Shown here: in pieces, positions 10,298-23,033 of the stretch | Position numbering within the stretch: the first letter of the stretch is position 1 | How the letters are laid out: each line of letters begins with the position of its first letter | From: Termitomyces sp. T153 | Lineage: Eukaryota > Basidiomycota > Agaricomycetes > Agaricales > Lyophyllaceae | Length of the DNA: 64,000 nt | Assembly: GCA_018296165.2 (NCBI GenBank) | Contig: JACKQL020000069.1 | Coordinates: 186,001-250,000 of the forward strand | Direction of reading: 5' to 3' | Program-made: the position numbers and the translations under genes | Notes under the pieces: model-generated | The model's input: only the letters and a program-made list of their open reading frames with translations | Databases searched by the model: none | What the model was told of the DNA's origin: nothing

Positions 10298-13200
10298 ATG
10301 ACCACGACCTTGCCATTATTTTGGCATTTATCTTCTACATCCAAAAAGGAGCGCTTGGATGCTTCCGTCAAGCTCATCGGGGCTTTGGAACAGTTTCAAT
10401 CACAGCTCGTTCCCACCAACAATTCCAGGGTGACCCCAGGCTCAGGATCAGACGAGGAAGATGGGGATGAGGAGGATGATGAGGAGGGCCCATCAAAGTC
10501 GGATGGCCTGGACTTACTCAATGTGCAAGACGTGTCTTACTCAATACGACGGCTGGTGCGCGGTTTGGCCAGCCCCAGAGAGAGCAGTCGGTTAGGTTTC
10601 GCGGTCGCATTGACTGAGGTGCGTATCTACTTGAAGTCGATTTTTGTCGTCACAAAACTTGCTCAAATTCGTTGATGGACAGCTTCTTTCTCGGATACAG
10701 ACTGTGACATGCGCCCAGATTGTAGCTCTGATTGTGAATGGAAGCAAAGTTCAAGGTTCAATGTCCGGCCAAGAGGAACGCGACGTCCTATTCGCCCGAT
10801 TATTTGGTCTAACTGCTGTCATACAATCTGGCCTGATCGTACGCACCGGAATTTTAAATACGTCCGCGTCCTCTGCTACAGACGCGTCTGCCCTTTCCAG
10901 CTTCGAAGAGGTCATCAAGGAGTTACTTGTCCTCGGAGAAAAGAAGTCGTGGTTACGCGAAAGTGCATGGTGGACGATTAACTTGGCTATCGATGCCTTG
11001 AAGGACAGCCAGGTCGCTTGGAGAAGTGATGCCGGCCTCTGCACCATTCAACAATGCTTTGTGGACCACGATACCTGGTCCCCAGAAAAGGTCGCCTTGA
11101 CATTGAAGCTACAGACGTTATACCCAGATCAGGATTGGCGCAAGCTTTGCTCGCCCGCCTTCAAGAACCCCTACTTATTGCATGCCGGAAATCTGCAGAA
11201 TCTGGCGTGTATCTTAAAAGTAACATTACGGTCACACTTTCAGGCCACACTGGAACTTATGGGAAATTCGCTTATTTAGGAATCAGGTATTGAAGACAAC
11301 GATGGAGCAGACGTTCCAAAAACTACTACAGGAAATTGGAAACCTCAACTCCATTTCGTTTGGGATACTATACTTGATCAACTTCTTCCTGGACAAAATT
11401 CCTCGCAGTCGCCACGTGGATCCTTCCAAGAATTTTTCCGGATTGTCGTAGACGGTAGCTCAACCTTTGTTCTTCAGCAGAAAAATCGTCTAACCATTTC
11501 TTTGTCCTGTAGAATCACTTTTTTCTTCGACTGCTTCGATCGAGCGGAAATATTGGGGCTTCCAAGTCTTCCAAAAGGCCTTACCTCGTGTTACTCAAGA
11601 TACTATGCCCATGCTCTTCACGAAAAATTTCATGCGAACTTGGATTAACCATCTTTCAAAACCAGATCGTTATTTGCACAAAATTGCGCGGCAGACGGTA
11701 GATATCCCTTCATAACGCGCTAACAATCGTATTGAGCTGACGGGCCTAGGCAACCGATGTACAAGCCTTCGTCCAAAGCAATCCTCAGCTTGGTTTCGCC
11801 TTGATTCTACAGCTGACCGGTGTCAATGGCAGTCACCAGTTCGACAGGTTAACAAAAACCAAAACTGTTGAAAGTATATTGACATCTATGGATGCGAAGG
11901 GGATTAAGAATTACATCGAGTATCTTTTGGGGCAAGTTAATGGACCGAGTCAAACCCCGTATATCACATTTCCTTTTCTCCTTTCAAAGCTAATCTTTGT
12001 ACAGTGAGGACATTCGTGCTATTAATTCCCGTCGATCGTGGATTATCGAGCAACTCGGTGGGCTCATTCGCAGTGGTTCGATACCCAAGAACGACGATTG
12101 GGTACAATCAATACTAGATTGGCTTGTCGTCCATGGCCTATTTACTGTCAAGAAGAAGATTGAGAAGAGCCATTTCCTTGCTGTACGTTTCGTTGCGAGT
12201 CGATGGTCTACCGATAAATGGAACTAATACACTGTAGTTGCATTCCATACCCAATCCCGTGTTCTCCGATGAACATCGTCAATCATGTCGCACCAGACTT
12301 CTTACTTGCATTGGTGATCTGAATACGCAGACCTCTGTTGTGAAGTCAGGCGATAAGACATCCAAAATGTCTGCAGTTGCTTCTGACGGGGAGTTCTGGG
12401 TGTCTAAAGTTTTGAAAACCATTCAGACTCTGTTGGCGGACAGTAAACATGTCTCATTGCAGAATAACCTGGAAGACGACGTATTGGTGCATTGTACAAA
12501 GGCACAGGAACTTACCGCTCATCTCAAGACTGTTAGTTAACTTGCTTGTGGTATGACTTCTTGCTAATAGTCTATGATCTTGCAGGTGACAGATGAACGA
12601 CAAGAAGCAGCTAAAGGAGTTATATTGCTTTTGTCTGCTACGGTTTTAGAACAGTATTGTTCAGATGAAGGAGATGAGATCAACACCGAGGCGTTGGAGG
12701 TTTGTCTATATTTTTCGATCTTGGTTGAGAACCTCAAGATGCTTGACAGGCATCCATTGACGGAGCGACTAGGATGTTCTCTCCAAGCAAAAAGAGCAAA
12801 AAAGGCAGGAAGTCTGCTTCAGCGGATACTGATCCATCTGCCCCAGAACCAGTTGATGTTTTCGTCGACACTATCATTGGTTTTCTGGAAAAGTCAACTG
12901 CATATATGCGTACAGTTGGGAATCAAGTCTTTGCATTGCTGTCAGGAGCTGTTCAAGAGTCCGCCATTGATCTCATTGTTACAGTGAGGATCTTTACTTC
13001 ATTCATCAATGAGAAAGCTGTTGACCAATTTGCGCATTAGCAACTAGAGCGACGAGATCCTGCTGAACTTTTGGAGGACGCGGATGAGGACGTAGAGATG
13101 GAAGTCATCGATGATGAGCAGGATACTGATTTGAATGGTCCTGACGACTCGGAGGAGGAAAGTGATGAGGATGACGCTGGCAAAGGAAATGATGAGGATA

Positions 13201-14513
13201 GCAACGACGAAGAAGAAGACATTGAACTGCGGAGAAAAATCGAAGAGGCGTTACGTGTTAATGGTATTGAAGCCGCAACTGGTGACTCCGATGAGGAAGA
13301 AGAGCTCATGGACGATGACCAAATGATGGCCATCGACGAACAACTTGCAGCAGTTTTCAAAACACGCGCCAATGAAAAGAAAACCGGGAAAGGTGAGCAT
13401 ATCATCAGATCTCTACCTTTGCCTTGACCTTATCAGCTACAGGTGTTGATGTCCAGCGTGAAGCTACTCACTTCAAAAATCGAGTCCTTGACCTGGTGGA
13501 CACATTTGCCAAGAAGCAACCATCTAGTCCTCTGATCCTTCGATTGTTGTCCCCTCTGATTGACCTCATTTCTGGTACTGGCCTTGATGAACGTCAGCTA
13601 TCCGATAAAGCCAAAGGCATACTTCGTTCAAGGATTACCAAGTCAAAAGACTTACCAAACAACATCGATATGGAGTTGGTGTTGACCATCGCCAGTGACG
13701 TCCATACACGTGCCCGAAAAGTTCATTCCTCCGACATGCTCGCCACTCTGAGTCAATGTAGTCTTTATCTCTTTAGGATTCTGGCTCACTCCAATTCCGA
13801 GAAACCTCTTGTTCAGCTTTACCAGGAGTCACTGGCCGATTTCCTCGGAAGAAAGAACTCTGCCCTTAATTCCAGCTTCTTCCAAGATTTCATTCGACGT
13901 CATTCGGCATCCGCATGGATCCTCCGTAACGATCTTCTGGACCTATCTGGCCGGGCAGTCAATGCCTACCGACAAGGACAAGCATATCAGCTCCTAGAGA
14001 CACTCATGAGTCAGCTTTCTGCGATGGTATGTCATCCTCTCAATTGACCAGAAAGCCGTTACCTCATGCGAAGCATAGGGTGATATCAACTTTTCAGAAG
14101 TAGCTGAATTCGCTTCGCGTCTTCAAAAAGTTTCACTGGAGGTGGTCACTGATGCATGCACCGACAAAGTCAGTCTCAGTGCTGCCCAACTGAAGGAAGT
14201 CTTGAAGTTGGCACTCGTAGCCGCCCGTCAAACTCAACGACTAGATCCCGTCTCTCATGCCGAGATCTGGCAATTAGACTCGTGGCGTTCATTAGCTGGT
14301 CGTCTCAGTTCATCAGAACGCTTCAAGAAATCTGCTGGGCTACCAAAAATGTGCGAGCAGATAGTCCGTATTACAAAGCCGGTCCCATCGGTCAAGACTG
14401 ATGCGCCTGCTCCCAAAACGAAAAGAAAAGCTGAGGAGTCTCTCGAAACGGAGGACGCCTCGAATGTGTCGAAAAAATTGAAGCGGAAGAAGATCAAGTC
14501 AGATAAAACTTGA
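10298..14513 (+). CDS. POL5: DNA polymerase phi / Myb-binding protein 1A homologue (POL5)
   Basis: Nucleolar protein that, despite its name, acts in rRNA synthesis and ribosome assembly. The N-terminus (TLPLFWHLSSTSKKERLDAS) and RLVRGLASPRESSRLGFAVA are characteristic of the family. About ten short introns interrupt the gene; the first (10619-10682) joins VALTE to LLSRIQTVTCAQ. Other recognisable pieces are KYWGFQVFQKALPRV, DVQAFVQSNPQLGFAL and INSRRSWIIEQLG. A long acidic stretch (about 13071-13330, for example EEESDEDDAG) is followed by a helical domain. The C-terminus is a bipartite basic tail (PKTKRKAEE ... KKLKRKKIKSDKT), a likely nuclear/nucleolar signal. The acidic region and basic tail are usual for POL5. 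Some internal splice sites, near 11936-12009, are uncertain. Confidence 0.9.
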
Positions 14514-14765
14514 AACCTATATTTACGATTATCGGTCTGGATACGCCGCTCAATCCGTAGTTGAAGTTCGCTGGAACAATGACCCCCACGAATATCTGTA
14601 CTTCATTGTAATTCGCTCTAATTCGCTCTCTGGGTTTTGCATAACAGTTTATCTCACGTATTCAGTCGCGTGTACTCGTCTACTCACAACTTACAAAGGA
14701 ATCATATATCCATTTAGGATCTCCCTAGATATATCAGGTATATACTCTCCAAAAAATATTCGATT

Positions 14766-17700
14766 CTACAATGCCGACGAATCAAAGATAGATTTCGCCA
14801 TGACACGCAATTCCTCTATTTTGAAGGTTTCGACCATGCCTCCGTTGATGTAGTCAGCAAGTAGTTTGGTGCTTTTGAGAATTCTATATATTGACTACTA
14901 TTCAATGAGATGTGGTGACAAAACGAAGTTACACCTACCTGTTACGCCTTGTGCGATCCTTGATGTGTCTCTGGAGTTTCGCAGCAGATTCAGTAGCCAC
15001 GGATAGGAGTGATTCTGGAAGGCCTGCAAGACGTCCGCACTCTATTCCGAAAGATCCTACGAAGATATCAAAATATATAACGATTGGGTGAGCTATTTTG
15101 AACATACCCGACGCCATACCGGGGGTTAATCTGTATAGGAATGTAATTTCTCGAACACCATTTACACGAGTCTCTTCTTCGAACCCCATGTGTAAGTTCT
15201 CTGCATCGAGGGGATACTGACTTTCCAGATTGGAAGCAACCAGAGGGTAATGGGTTATGAACAAGGTTTTGGACTTCGTGTTTTCTACAAGTTGTTGTAA
15301 AACAGCATCCGCTATTGCCATCTAAAAGCAATAGTCAGTCTTGAGTCAATCAGTGCTTGGTAACGGAAAGATTGACTGACTCCATCGAAGGTCGATGTTC
15401 CTCTTCCCAGTTCGTCCAGAATCACTAGACTATGTTTAGTTGCAGAACTCAGGATTTCACTTGTCTCCGACATCTCGACCATGAAGGTTGACCGGCCTCT
15501 AGCCAGATCATCAGATGCTGCGACACAGTGAAGTTAATTAACCGTAGTGAGCAAGGAAGCCTACACACCCCCCATTCTGGTAAGAACGGTATCAACGAGA
15601 CCCATTTTTACTGATGTCGCTGGCACATATGATCCAATTTGTGCCATTATAGCGATGAGGGCTACCATTCGGACACAGGAGCTCTTTCTGATCAAACCAT
15701 GTACTTTAGTACTCTAAGAAGCTTGTCAAATCTTACGCACCCTCCCATGTTAGGTCCTGTTATGATTTTGCTTCTTGGTTTCCCACCACCCATGACGACA
15801 GTATTTGGGACAAAAGGATCCGGTCGAAGGGCTTCGACCATTGGGTGTCGACCATCGATGATCTCTAAAGCGTCATTATCTGTGAAGGTTGGACGAACAT
15901 AATTCTCCTGTAGAGCTACCTGTGCAAGACTGAGCAAGCAATCAGCAGTAGCAAGTTTATTGATGGCATTTCGCAGTATGTTGTAGTAGTTCAAAGCGAT
16001 CTCCTCAAGAAACGATGAAAATGCCTTATTTGCAGCGGCCTATGTATCTCAAGTCAGATAACGAATTTGAGCGAGAACGAGAGAATCTGCCTGGAGCGTC
16101 TCTTGATATCGCAATCTTTCCTCCATTTTTTCTCGAACCGTCGGTGGCTGATGACGAGATACGACTCTTGTTCTGCAATCAAAGTCTTGTCAGGGGTGGT
16201 CTTCGCTTTTGACGATTGAAAGCCGTACTTGGAATGGAGTATCCAATGATCAGGTATAGGCCGCTTGTCGCTATTCTTGTGTTCTACGAGGAACTAGAAA
16301 ATGGAAATGTGATCGTCAGATAATATTACGAGTTGAAAATTCCTTACCTCATCCTTCAAATGTGTTGTCCACTGGAGGGAAGGCATTCGCAGCAGCTTTC
16401 TAACTGATCACAGTGAAGATTCGATAATTTAGTTTGGCAAAATACATCAACCTACTAGCTTTTAATTGATCATCAAGTTCAACATTCACAAATTGGATGG
16501 CCTTCAAAGATAGAAACCTTAGACGGCTCAGAATGAGAAAGGGATAGTAACATACGACGTCAGCGTCACTGATCTCGGGATAACGTTCTGGGTCTGTCCA
16601 CATAATATCTTTCCTGCCCTCTGCCGCCTGATCAAGGCGGATAGCACTCATGAGCTCTTTCATCGGTCCTTTGAGCTTCGGAAGCAGGAAAACGATTTCG
16701 TTCAGGAGGCTTGACCTAAAACCAACATCTGAAGGAGACTCGAAGTTGTCGAAAGCCTGCCCTATCTTATTGAAGGCCGGTAGAAGTACCGCTAGTTCCT
16801 GCGGTGTGCACTTGATTGAACGGTGAGGTGGTTTGCATCTTTATGTCCAGAAAGTTCATGGTTTCCTCACCTGTCCATATTGAATTCTGCAAAGACCTTT
16901 AGCAAGGTCTGGAAGTTTTCTAAGGATCTGGCGAAGTGTGACTAGTTGTTCCGAAGGACTTTCTAGGATCTCTTCCACAGCCTCAGCACGTTCATTTAGC
17001 ATGCTATCAACATGTATGAGGTTGAACCTATTACAAAACAAAATTATTTACCGTTTATCCACTAGCGGTCGTCCGATCCAGCTACGAAGTAGTCTCGCAC
17101 CGAACTTGGTCTTGGTCTTATCCAGCAGCCACAAAAGCGAGCCAATCACTGTACCATCTGTTTCATTTCGATATATTTCAAGATTAGTCAGAGTATTTGC
17201 AGCAAGAAGCATATGCGTTTTCGTCGTAAACTTGGTGAAAAATTTCGTTTCCAGGAAAGCGTCTGCGATGCTGAAAGCTGAGAGATATTTGATTGCATGG
17301 GCAAGAGCAATCACCACTCTCTTCGGGAAGTCAGCGACCTCTGCCATCAAATGCCCTGGAGAAATCGCAGTCAAAATACAATGTCTACAACAAGATAGAA
17401 TAAAAGACGTGTACCTGATTTGAAATTATCGGATGCCACTGCCGAGTGTGTTTTATTGGTGTAGAACTCGGAGACTAGGTCGAAGGCATCAGTATATGAC
17501 ATAATTTCCTTGAAATACTCGGTGCGTGTCCCATCACCAACAGATGAGTTCCTGCGGAAGATCGCTATGAGATGATGAATCAGTTAAAGGATAAGGAGTG
17601 ACCTCGTAAAGTGCTGCAACATTTTGGTGGTTGGGCCAGAAAGCTCAATTTCGGGCAAAAGGAGCTCAGCTGGTCGTGTATGGACTAGCCTGGTCTGGAC

Positions 17701-19092
17701 ACACGGTAAGTAGTCACATTACAATTTGAATATCCATCCATATACTCACCTCAAGCTCGATTCGCATGAGGGTATCTACAGTCATAACATAAGTAGGGGG
17801 ACTAATCACTCATACATTATTCCTACCTTCAAAATCATCCCAGACGACGTCTCCAGTGCTAGGTGAGATTGTGATCATACCAAATGAGACATCGCCTGTG
17901 ATACTCTTCTTCGCTTGCTCAACGATACACATAAAAGGGGGAGGGTTATATCGTTCCAAATCGTCGACAGAGTCGAGGTCATCAACATAACTGAGAAATT
18001 TTTATTGGTCTGCATATTGGAAAAGATAAGAATACATGCGTTGCAGCCGTATATAAGTGCAAGAGCTCTCTCTTGAAAGGGGCGTTTCGATTATCACCGG
18101 CTTTCTTGAGTGCTGCGGTCTCAATTTGGCCAACTATCCCGACTCGATAACCTCTTGAGAGCAGCCTGAGCCCTCGAATCGTCAAGATGACACTTGTATA
18201 ATGGCCATTCTACGTACTTCTTCAGATGCACATGCAGTCGATGTGTTGGTATTGAAGCGACCAAGAAGTTCCGGTACTCGAATGCTACCATTCCAAGCTC
18301 TTTTGCTGCAACCTGGAGTATCAATTGTCAGTAAATAAAAGTGTCCTCTTGATATTGCCTTGCCTTGGCATCGTCGCCAAAGAACCTATACTTGTACCCA
18401 ACTTCAAAAAAAAGAATAGTCCCAGGATTCTCTTCTTTGAATTGAAGAACCTATATTGACACGTATAGTCAAACAAACTAAACCTTGAGACAATGGCACG
18501 GTGGCACCTGTTGCTCCAATGGTGTGTACGGTTCTCCGCTTGGTCCAATCGCTACATGTTTTTTGGACTTAGACGCAGTGGATCTCGCGGCTTTGCCTTT
18601 TCCTTTGTTTTTGTTGGAGAAAAGAGCATTCAACTCTTTGAAAGCATGGTCAGACTCTTCGCCTGCACTTTCAGCTTCCTCCGCCTCGATGGGAGAGGCT
18701 GCTCGACTTAAGTCGAACTGACTAGGCTTTCGAATGAACGGATTGTTCTCCAAAAGCAGCTTCTTCCTGAATGCTTTACGCCGTTCCTCAGCTGCAACAG
18801 CCTCCGCTTCAGTACTCTGCGTTGGGGCTGCACTGGCAAGTTTATCTGGAGAGACAGATGTGAAACGCCATTGGCTGGCAACACTTGCACGCAATGGCGT
18901 CGCAGGCTCTCCTGAGCGATCAGACGCGCCTGACTTCTTCAGTCTTTTGGCAGGTGGCTCTTCATCGGTGTCACTAGTCAAATCGAGTTGTATAGGAGAG
19001 CTTGCCCTTTTTCCAGACGAAGATCTTTGAGATGGCTGAAAAAAAGAAGAGATTGTAGGCTGCGACCGCTCTGGAGTTTTCTTCAATGGCAT
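14766..19092 (-). CDS. MSH3: DNA mismatch repair protein MSH3
   Basis: MutS homologue that pairs with MSH2 to recognise insertion/deletion loops. The N-terminus has a PCNA-binding (PIP) box (QPTISSFFQ), then P/S-rich text and the mismatch-binding domain ([57 protein letters not shown]). The connector and lever follow, and then the ATPase: [18 protein letters not shown], Walker A TGPNMGGKSS split by an intron, and Walker B-like [16 protein letters not shown]. The C-terminus is [18 protein letters not shown] and a last exon ending DSSALstop (14766). The start is the ATG at 19092 ([11 protein letters not shown]). There are many small introns, and no domain is missing. MSH3 rather than MSH6 because of the [16 protein letters not shown] block. 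It shares a 131-bp divergent promoter with ATP12. Confidence 0.93.
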
Positions 19093-19223
19093 GTGCACGT
19101 TTAGAAGACACTATAGGCGATCTTGGCAGGAATTTCGACGCGAAACTCACAAATCAACCGTTTCAACAGTCACGTGGAAAAACGACTTTTTTGGTCAGAA
19201 ATTCCAGTCACGGGCCTTCAAGG

Positions 19224-20345
19224 ATGCTTTCAAGTCGGTTGAGCCGGTCTGCCAGGATTCCTAGGGCTGTTGGTCCATGGCGTCGACTTTCCTGTCCACG
19301 AGCAGCGTTCTCGGCTCGACTCTACTCTGCTACGCCTGCTCAGGATGGACCTGTTTCCTCAGAGACCAACCGTATGTCATTCATCAGTTACTTTTGCTGC
19401 ACATATTGATCCTTCAACTTCAGGCGCGGAGGCGATCAAAAAGCGGTTTTGGAATGACGTTGGGTTAGAAAAACGCGATTCTGTCTACGTGGTAACTCTA
19501 GACAAACGTCCACTCAAGACTCCGTCGGGAAAGGTTCTTGCACTACCCGAGAACAAGTCGATGATGGCTTCACTCATTGCAGCCGAATGGGATCACCAAG
19601 AGACACTATTGAAGCCCCACGCGCTCCCGGCAGTGCGTGACTGCACTTTGATTCATTATCAGAGGCTAAAGTTGTTCAGACGTCCGTTACTGCTAGAGCT
19701 ATAGATGGATTGGCAGAACAAGAAACGCGTTCTGCTGTTCAGGAAGCTCTGTTAAAATATCTAGACACGGACACTATATGGTGAAGATATATCTCATCTC
19801 AAAGTTTATCGTGTACAAGCCACTAACTTTGATCTAGCTTCTATCAGGACTACCCTCCGCAACTTGAACGATTACAGGCCGAGCACTGGGATCCACTTCT
19901 AGAATGGGCACGAAAAACCTATGATGTTGAAATCAACAAGGCCGAGTCCATTCTATTCTGCGCTCAACCTGAAGCGACAAAAGAAAAGTTCCGACAAGTC
20001 ATAGCTAAATTCGATCAATGGCAATTAGCAGGTACGTTGGTTGTCTACCTTCTGAACGAATTTGATTGGCATTCTTAGCGTTGGAACGCGCGACGTATAC
20101 CACAAAATCATTCATTATCGGATTAGCACTCGTGACGAAGCATCTTACAGTAGAGCAAGCGGCTCTGGCCGCGACTGTGGAAGTTTGTAGCCAGATTGAA
20201 CGATGGGGGGAAGTAGAAGATAGTGCGTCGCTGCAAACTATCGCCGAAATTGAATCTGACTATCTATGTTCTAGCACATGATGTAGATTATCACGATGTG
20301 AGAAGACAGTTGGGCAGTGCTGCTTGCCTCCTGTCCAGTACCTAA
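19224..20345 (+). CDS. ATP12: Mitochondrial F1-ATPase assembly chaperone ATP12
   Basis: Matrix chaperone that binds the F1 alpha subunit before assembly. The ATG at 19224 opens a basic, Arg/Ser-rich presequence (MLSSRLSRSARIPRAVGPWR) typical of mitochondrial import. The first intron joins ETNR to AEAIKKRFWNDVGL. The family signatures are VVTLDKRPLKTPSGK, LIAAEWDHQE, and the C-terminal EWGEVED-type block, here GEVEDTHDVDYHDVRRQLG. The last of these is restored only if the intron from 20222 to about 20275 is removed. The gene ends LLSST-stop at 20345. Several short introns. The long frame at 19086 upstream of the presequence is not needed. Confidence 0.9.
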
Positions 20346-21057
20346 TAGGGCCGTTCACTATGGCTTTTCAGTACAATGATGCTATGATGAAACACATGTC
20401 AGTACTTATGGACGAACTTGGGTACAAATCACCATTCGGCCATTTTACTTTTTGATCTCGTACATCATCACAGATCTCCATGAGAGCACTTGTTTGAGCT
20501 CGTTTTGGGGCTGACGTATGTTGGGGTACATTGTCAGGATGTTGGACCCACGGGTTCTTATCCTATGTCAGGTAAGAAGTAAACGTTGTCCTTTTTGTGA
20601 TGCGTTGGAAGGACACGCAGGTCTTTGGAGCCATTACTCATAAGCCATTGACAAGGTAAGTGTCGAAGATGTTATATAGTACTTCACTCAAAGCCATTTG
20701 TATATCTAATCAGATGTCTGCTTGGATTTTTCAGCACCGAGACTCACATGGTTGAATGTAGGCACCGACGCGAAAACAGCCTTTACAGCCACTAACCTAG
20801 AAGGAGAAGAAAAGGTATGCCCAATGACATACATACTTTGATTTTACATATGTGGCGTCTCACGTGTTTTTGTCGTGTTTTTTGTGCCGATGATTTTCCA
20901 GCCGGCCCGCTCCGCTCAAACGCGATCGAGCTACAAAGAACGGAACTTTGTCGGAATATGGAAATATGTACTTTTTTTTGAGCATATAAGACGGTCCGTC
21001 CTGACTAGATTCTGTCCAGCTCTCACTCACATCCTCTTCCGGAATAACACAGATAGA
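20346..21057. other. Intergenic, with a possible TLD-domain relic
   Basis: Mostly non-coding. Around 20545-20690 a spliceable plus-strand piece reads VLILCQ then DTQVFGAITHKPLT, followed by a perfect donor (gtaagt). This resembles the core of the TLD (OXR1) domain, but no complete gene can be built. See the separate finding. Confidence 0.35.
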
Positions 21058-21441
21058 ATGACGCGCTCTACCCTTGAAAACTTTGACCCTTTCGCAACTC
21101 ACCCGTTCACAAATGGCTCTGGTCTTGTACCTGCACCACCCATGCCATCACAATATCCCATACCCATCCCGACATCTCGTGTTCAGCACGATTATCCGAC
21201 CTTCTCGTCGCCTGAAGACACATCGAATTCACCCTTACTTCCTAGTGGCTCACCCCAGTCACCCCAGTCACCCGCACTCGTCAAAACCCCACAGCCGCGA
21301 CGCATAACATCTCCGCAGTCACAGAAGAATGCTAGCCAACCCATATTTGTACCTTTCAGGCATGAGACATCGTCGCCTGACCTAGTGCTACGCAAACCTA
21401 AAACGTCGTCCTTCACGGATTCGTTTGGCCGGATATCATGA
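21058..21441 (+). CDS. Short S/P-rich hypothetical protein
   Basis: A single exon of 127 residues starting MTRSTLENFDPFATHPF. It is rich in P, S and T, with repeated SPQSP text, and ends in a fairly hydrophilic segment (QPIFVPFRHETSSPDLVLRK). Frame and composition are protein-like and unlike the flanking DNA. The end resembles the linker that precedes a TLD domain in some mushroom proteins (from memory), and just after the stop another frame reads LPWLRLQA, similar to the LP-RLRL start of that domain. It may therefore be the surviving N-terminus of a broken gene, or simply a small intrinsically disordered protein. Confidence 0.45.
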   Translation: MTRSTLENFDPFATHPFTNGSGLVPAPPMPSQYPIPIPTSRVQHDYPTFSSPEDTSNSPLLPSGSPQSPQSPALVKTPQPRRITSPQSQKNASQPIFVPFRHETSSPDLVLRKPKTSSFTDSFGRIS

Positions 21442-21965
21442 AATTGCCGTGGCTTCGGCTTCAAGCTTAATCTGTTGTTATATACCCATCGTGAGTAGGA
21501 CCCTGTCTACTTCATAGAGAGATTCTCTGACATTGGAGGCGCAGTCACATCGTGATACCGAATACAGTTCATTTACGGCAGCCCACGGCCGGAACTTGTT
21601 AAGGAGATGATTCATTTACTTGTACCTTTACGAAATAGCTACTTTTGTCAAAATATCTATAACCAAAGGGTTTGGGGTTCTTCGGTTTCAATATCATATG
21701 CAATTTTACCTTTCCCAAGTATTAAGCACGAGAAGATTCGAGAGTGCGCGTTGCTGAGTTCTGTACCTTTGCCTTGCCGCATCGCGGCAACCCGCCGGCC
21801 CGGCTGGTTATCAAAATAGACAAATCGATTCCATCTCGGCAAGCGCACCGGCATTGAACGACTGCTTGGAGTCCTGAGCAACATTATACACTTTTTGAAG
21901 CCTGTCCAGCAATCTCGTGACCTCCGGAAGTCTTTAATTACTTATCTGTCTCCTCGGCAATTGTG
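21442..21965. other. Intergenic, promoter of NTAQ1
   Basis: No coding region supported. Contains the possible frameshifted continuation of the preceding S/P-rich frame in its first 60 bp. Confidence 0.4.
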
Positions 21966-22902
21966 ATGCCCCCACCACCACTCCCCAAAACTCCTTACAC
22001 CAGTTGTTACTGCGAGGAGAATATATACCTCTTAGCCCAAGCGTTCCTTGGTAATCCCGATGTCTCTCGACATTGGGAGATTTTTGTCGTCTTTATTTCT
22101 AATTCATCCAAATCGGTACTGCTAATCCACTGCTGTCGCATCCCGAGTGTCTGACCTTTCGTTATCCTCAAACCTGGTTCCTCGAAGGTCGCTCTTTGGA
22201 ATCAGAAACGCGCACTCGAGCAGGATTTGCCTGTAGTCTGGGATTATCACGTCGTACTTCTTTTGGGACCACGCGAAGAGTTTCAGCATCCTACTAGGGA
22301 CATGACGCGTACGGCTACCGCATCCGTGGATGCTGAAGACAAATCTAACAAGGTCTGGATTTATGATTGTGATACCAGACTTCCATTGCCATGCGTCCTC
22401 GAAGGTACGCACGCGATGTTTCGATATCACGTTCTTATCTAATCTACTCAAATTATCTCACAACAGATTACATGTTCAGTACCTTCATGGATGTCCCTCC
22501 ACATTATGAAAGGTACATTTTAGTCATAACATAGAATCAGCGGTTTGTATACATCTATTCAGCCTTTTCAGAATCATACCAGGTGATGTATTTTTGAAGC
22601 AGTTTGCTTCTGACCGGTCTCATATGGTAAGTGTTCTTACTCCATTCGATGCACATATGCCTCAATATTTCAAGCTTGTGGCCGAAGACGATGGGGCTGT
22701 CTCGCAGGCTAGTGATCAAGCATGGACGGACTTGAAGTACATAGCACCGCCTCCTTCTTATGAACCTATTCGTGGAACTAGCGCGGTTGAGAAAGGCGTA
22801 GTGAACAACCTCATGTCTAGCTTCGTTGACATGGCGTCTTCCGAGCGAACGTTTGGCCATGTAATAGATAAAGCGGCAATGAGCACTCGGATGTGGAGTT
22901 AG
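21966..22902 (+). CDS. NTAQ1: Protein N-terminal glutamine amidohydrolase (NTAQ1)
   Basis: Deamidates N-terminal Gln to Glu, creating a secondary degron in the Arg/N-degron pathway. It starts MPPPPLPKTPYTSCYCEEN, where CYCEEN carries the catalytic Cys. The first intron (22116-22187) joins FISNSSKS to VALWNQK. Then come WDYHVVLLLG (catalytic His) and IYDCDTRLPLPC (catalytic Asp), and later FASDRSHM, PPPSYEPI and NNLMSSFVDM, all conserved landmarks of the family. About five exons; length near 240 residues, as expected. The plant/animal-like NTAQ1 type rather than the yeast NTA1 type. Confidence 0.92.
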
Positions 22903-23033
22903 CAACAGAGAAGCAGCGTGACTTTGGAGCAATTTGTAACCTGTCACACAGACGTTTCCCACTTTCAACATCTTTCCAGCTGTTTGTATTTTGCTTTTGA
23001 CTCGTTGCTGTATATCCATTTTGCCCCATCACT

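Noticed and set aside
13037..13405. Ser-rich minus-strand frame of 122 codons
   Set aside because: Mirror of the acidic GA-rich coding stretch of POL5.
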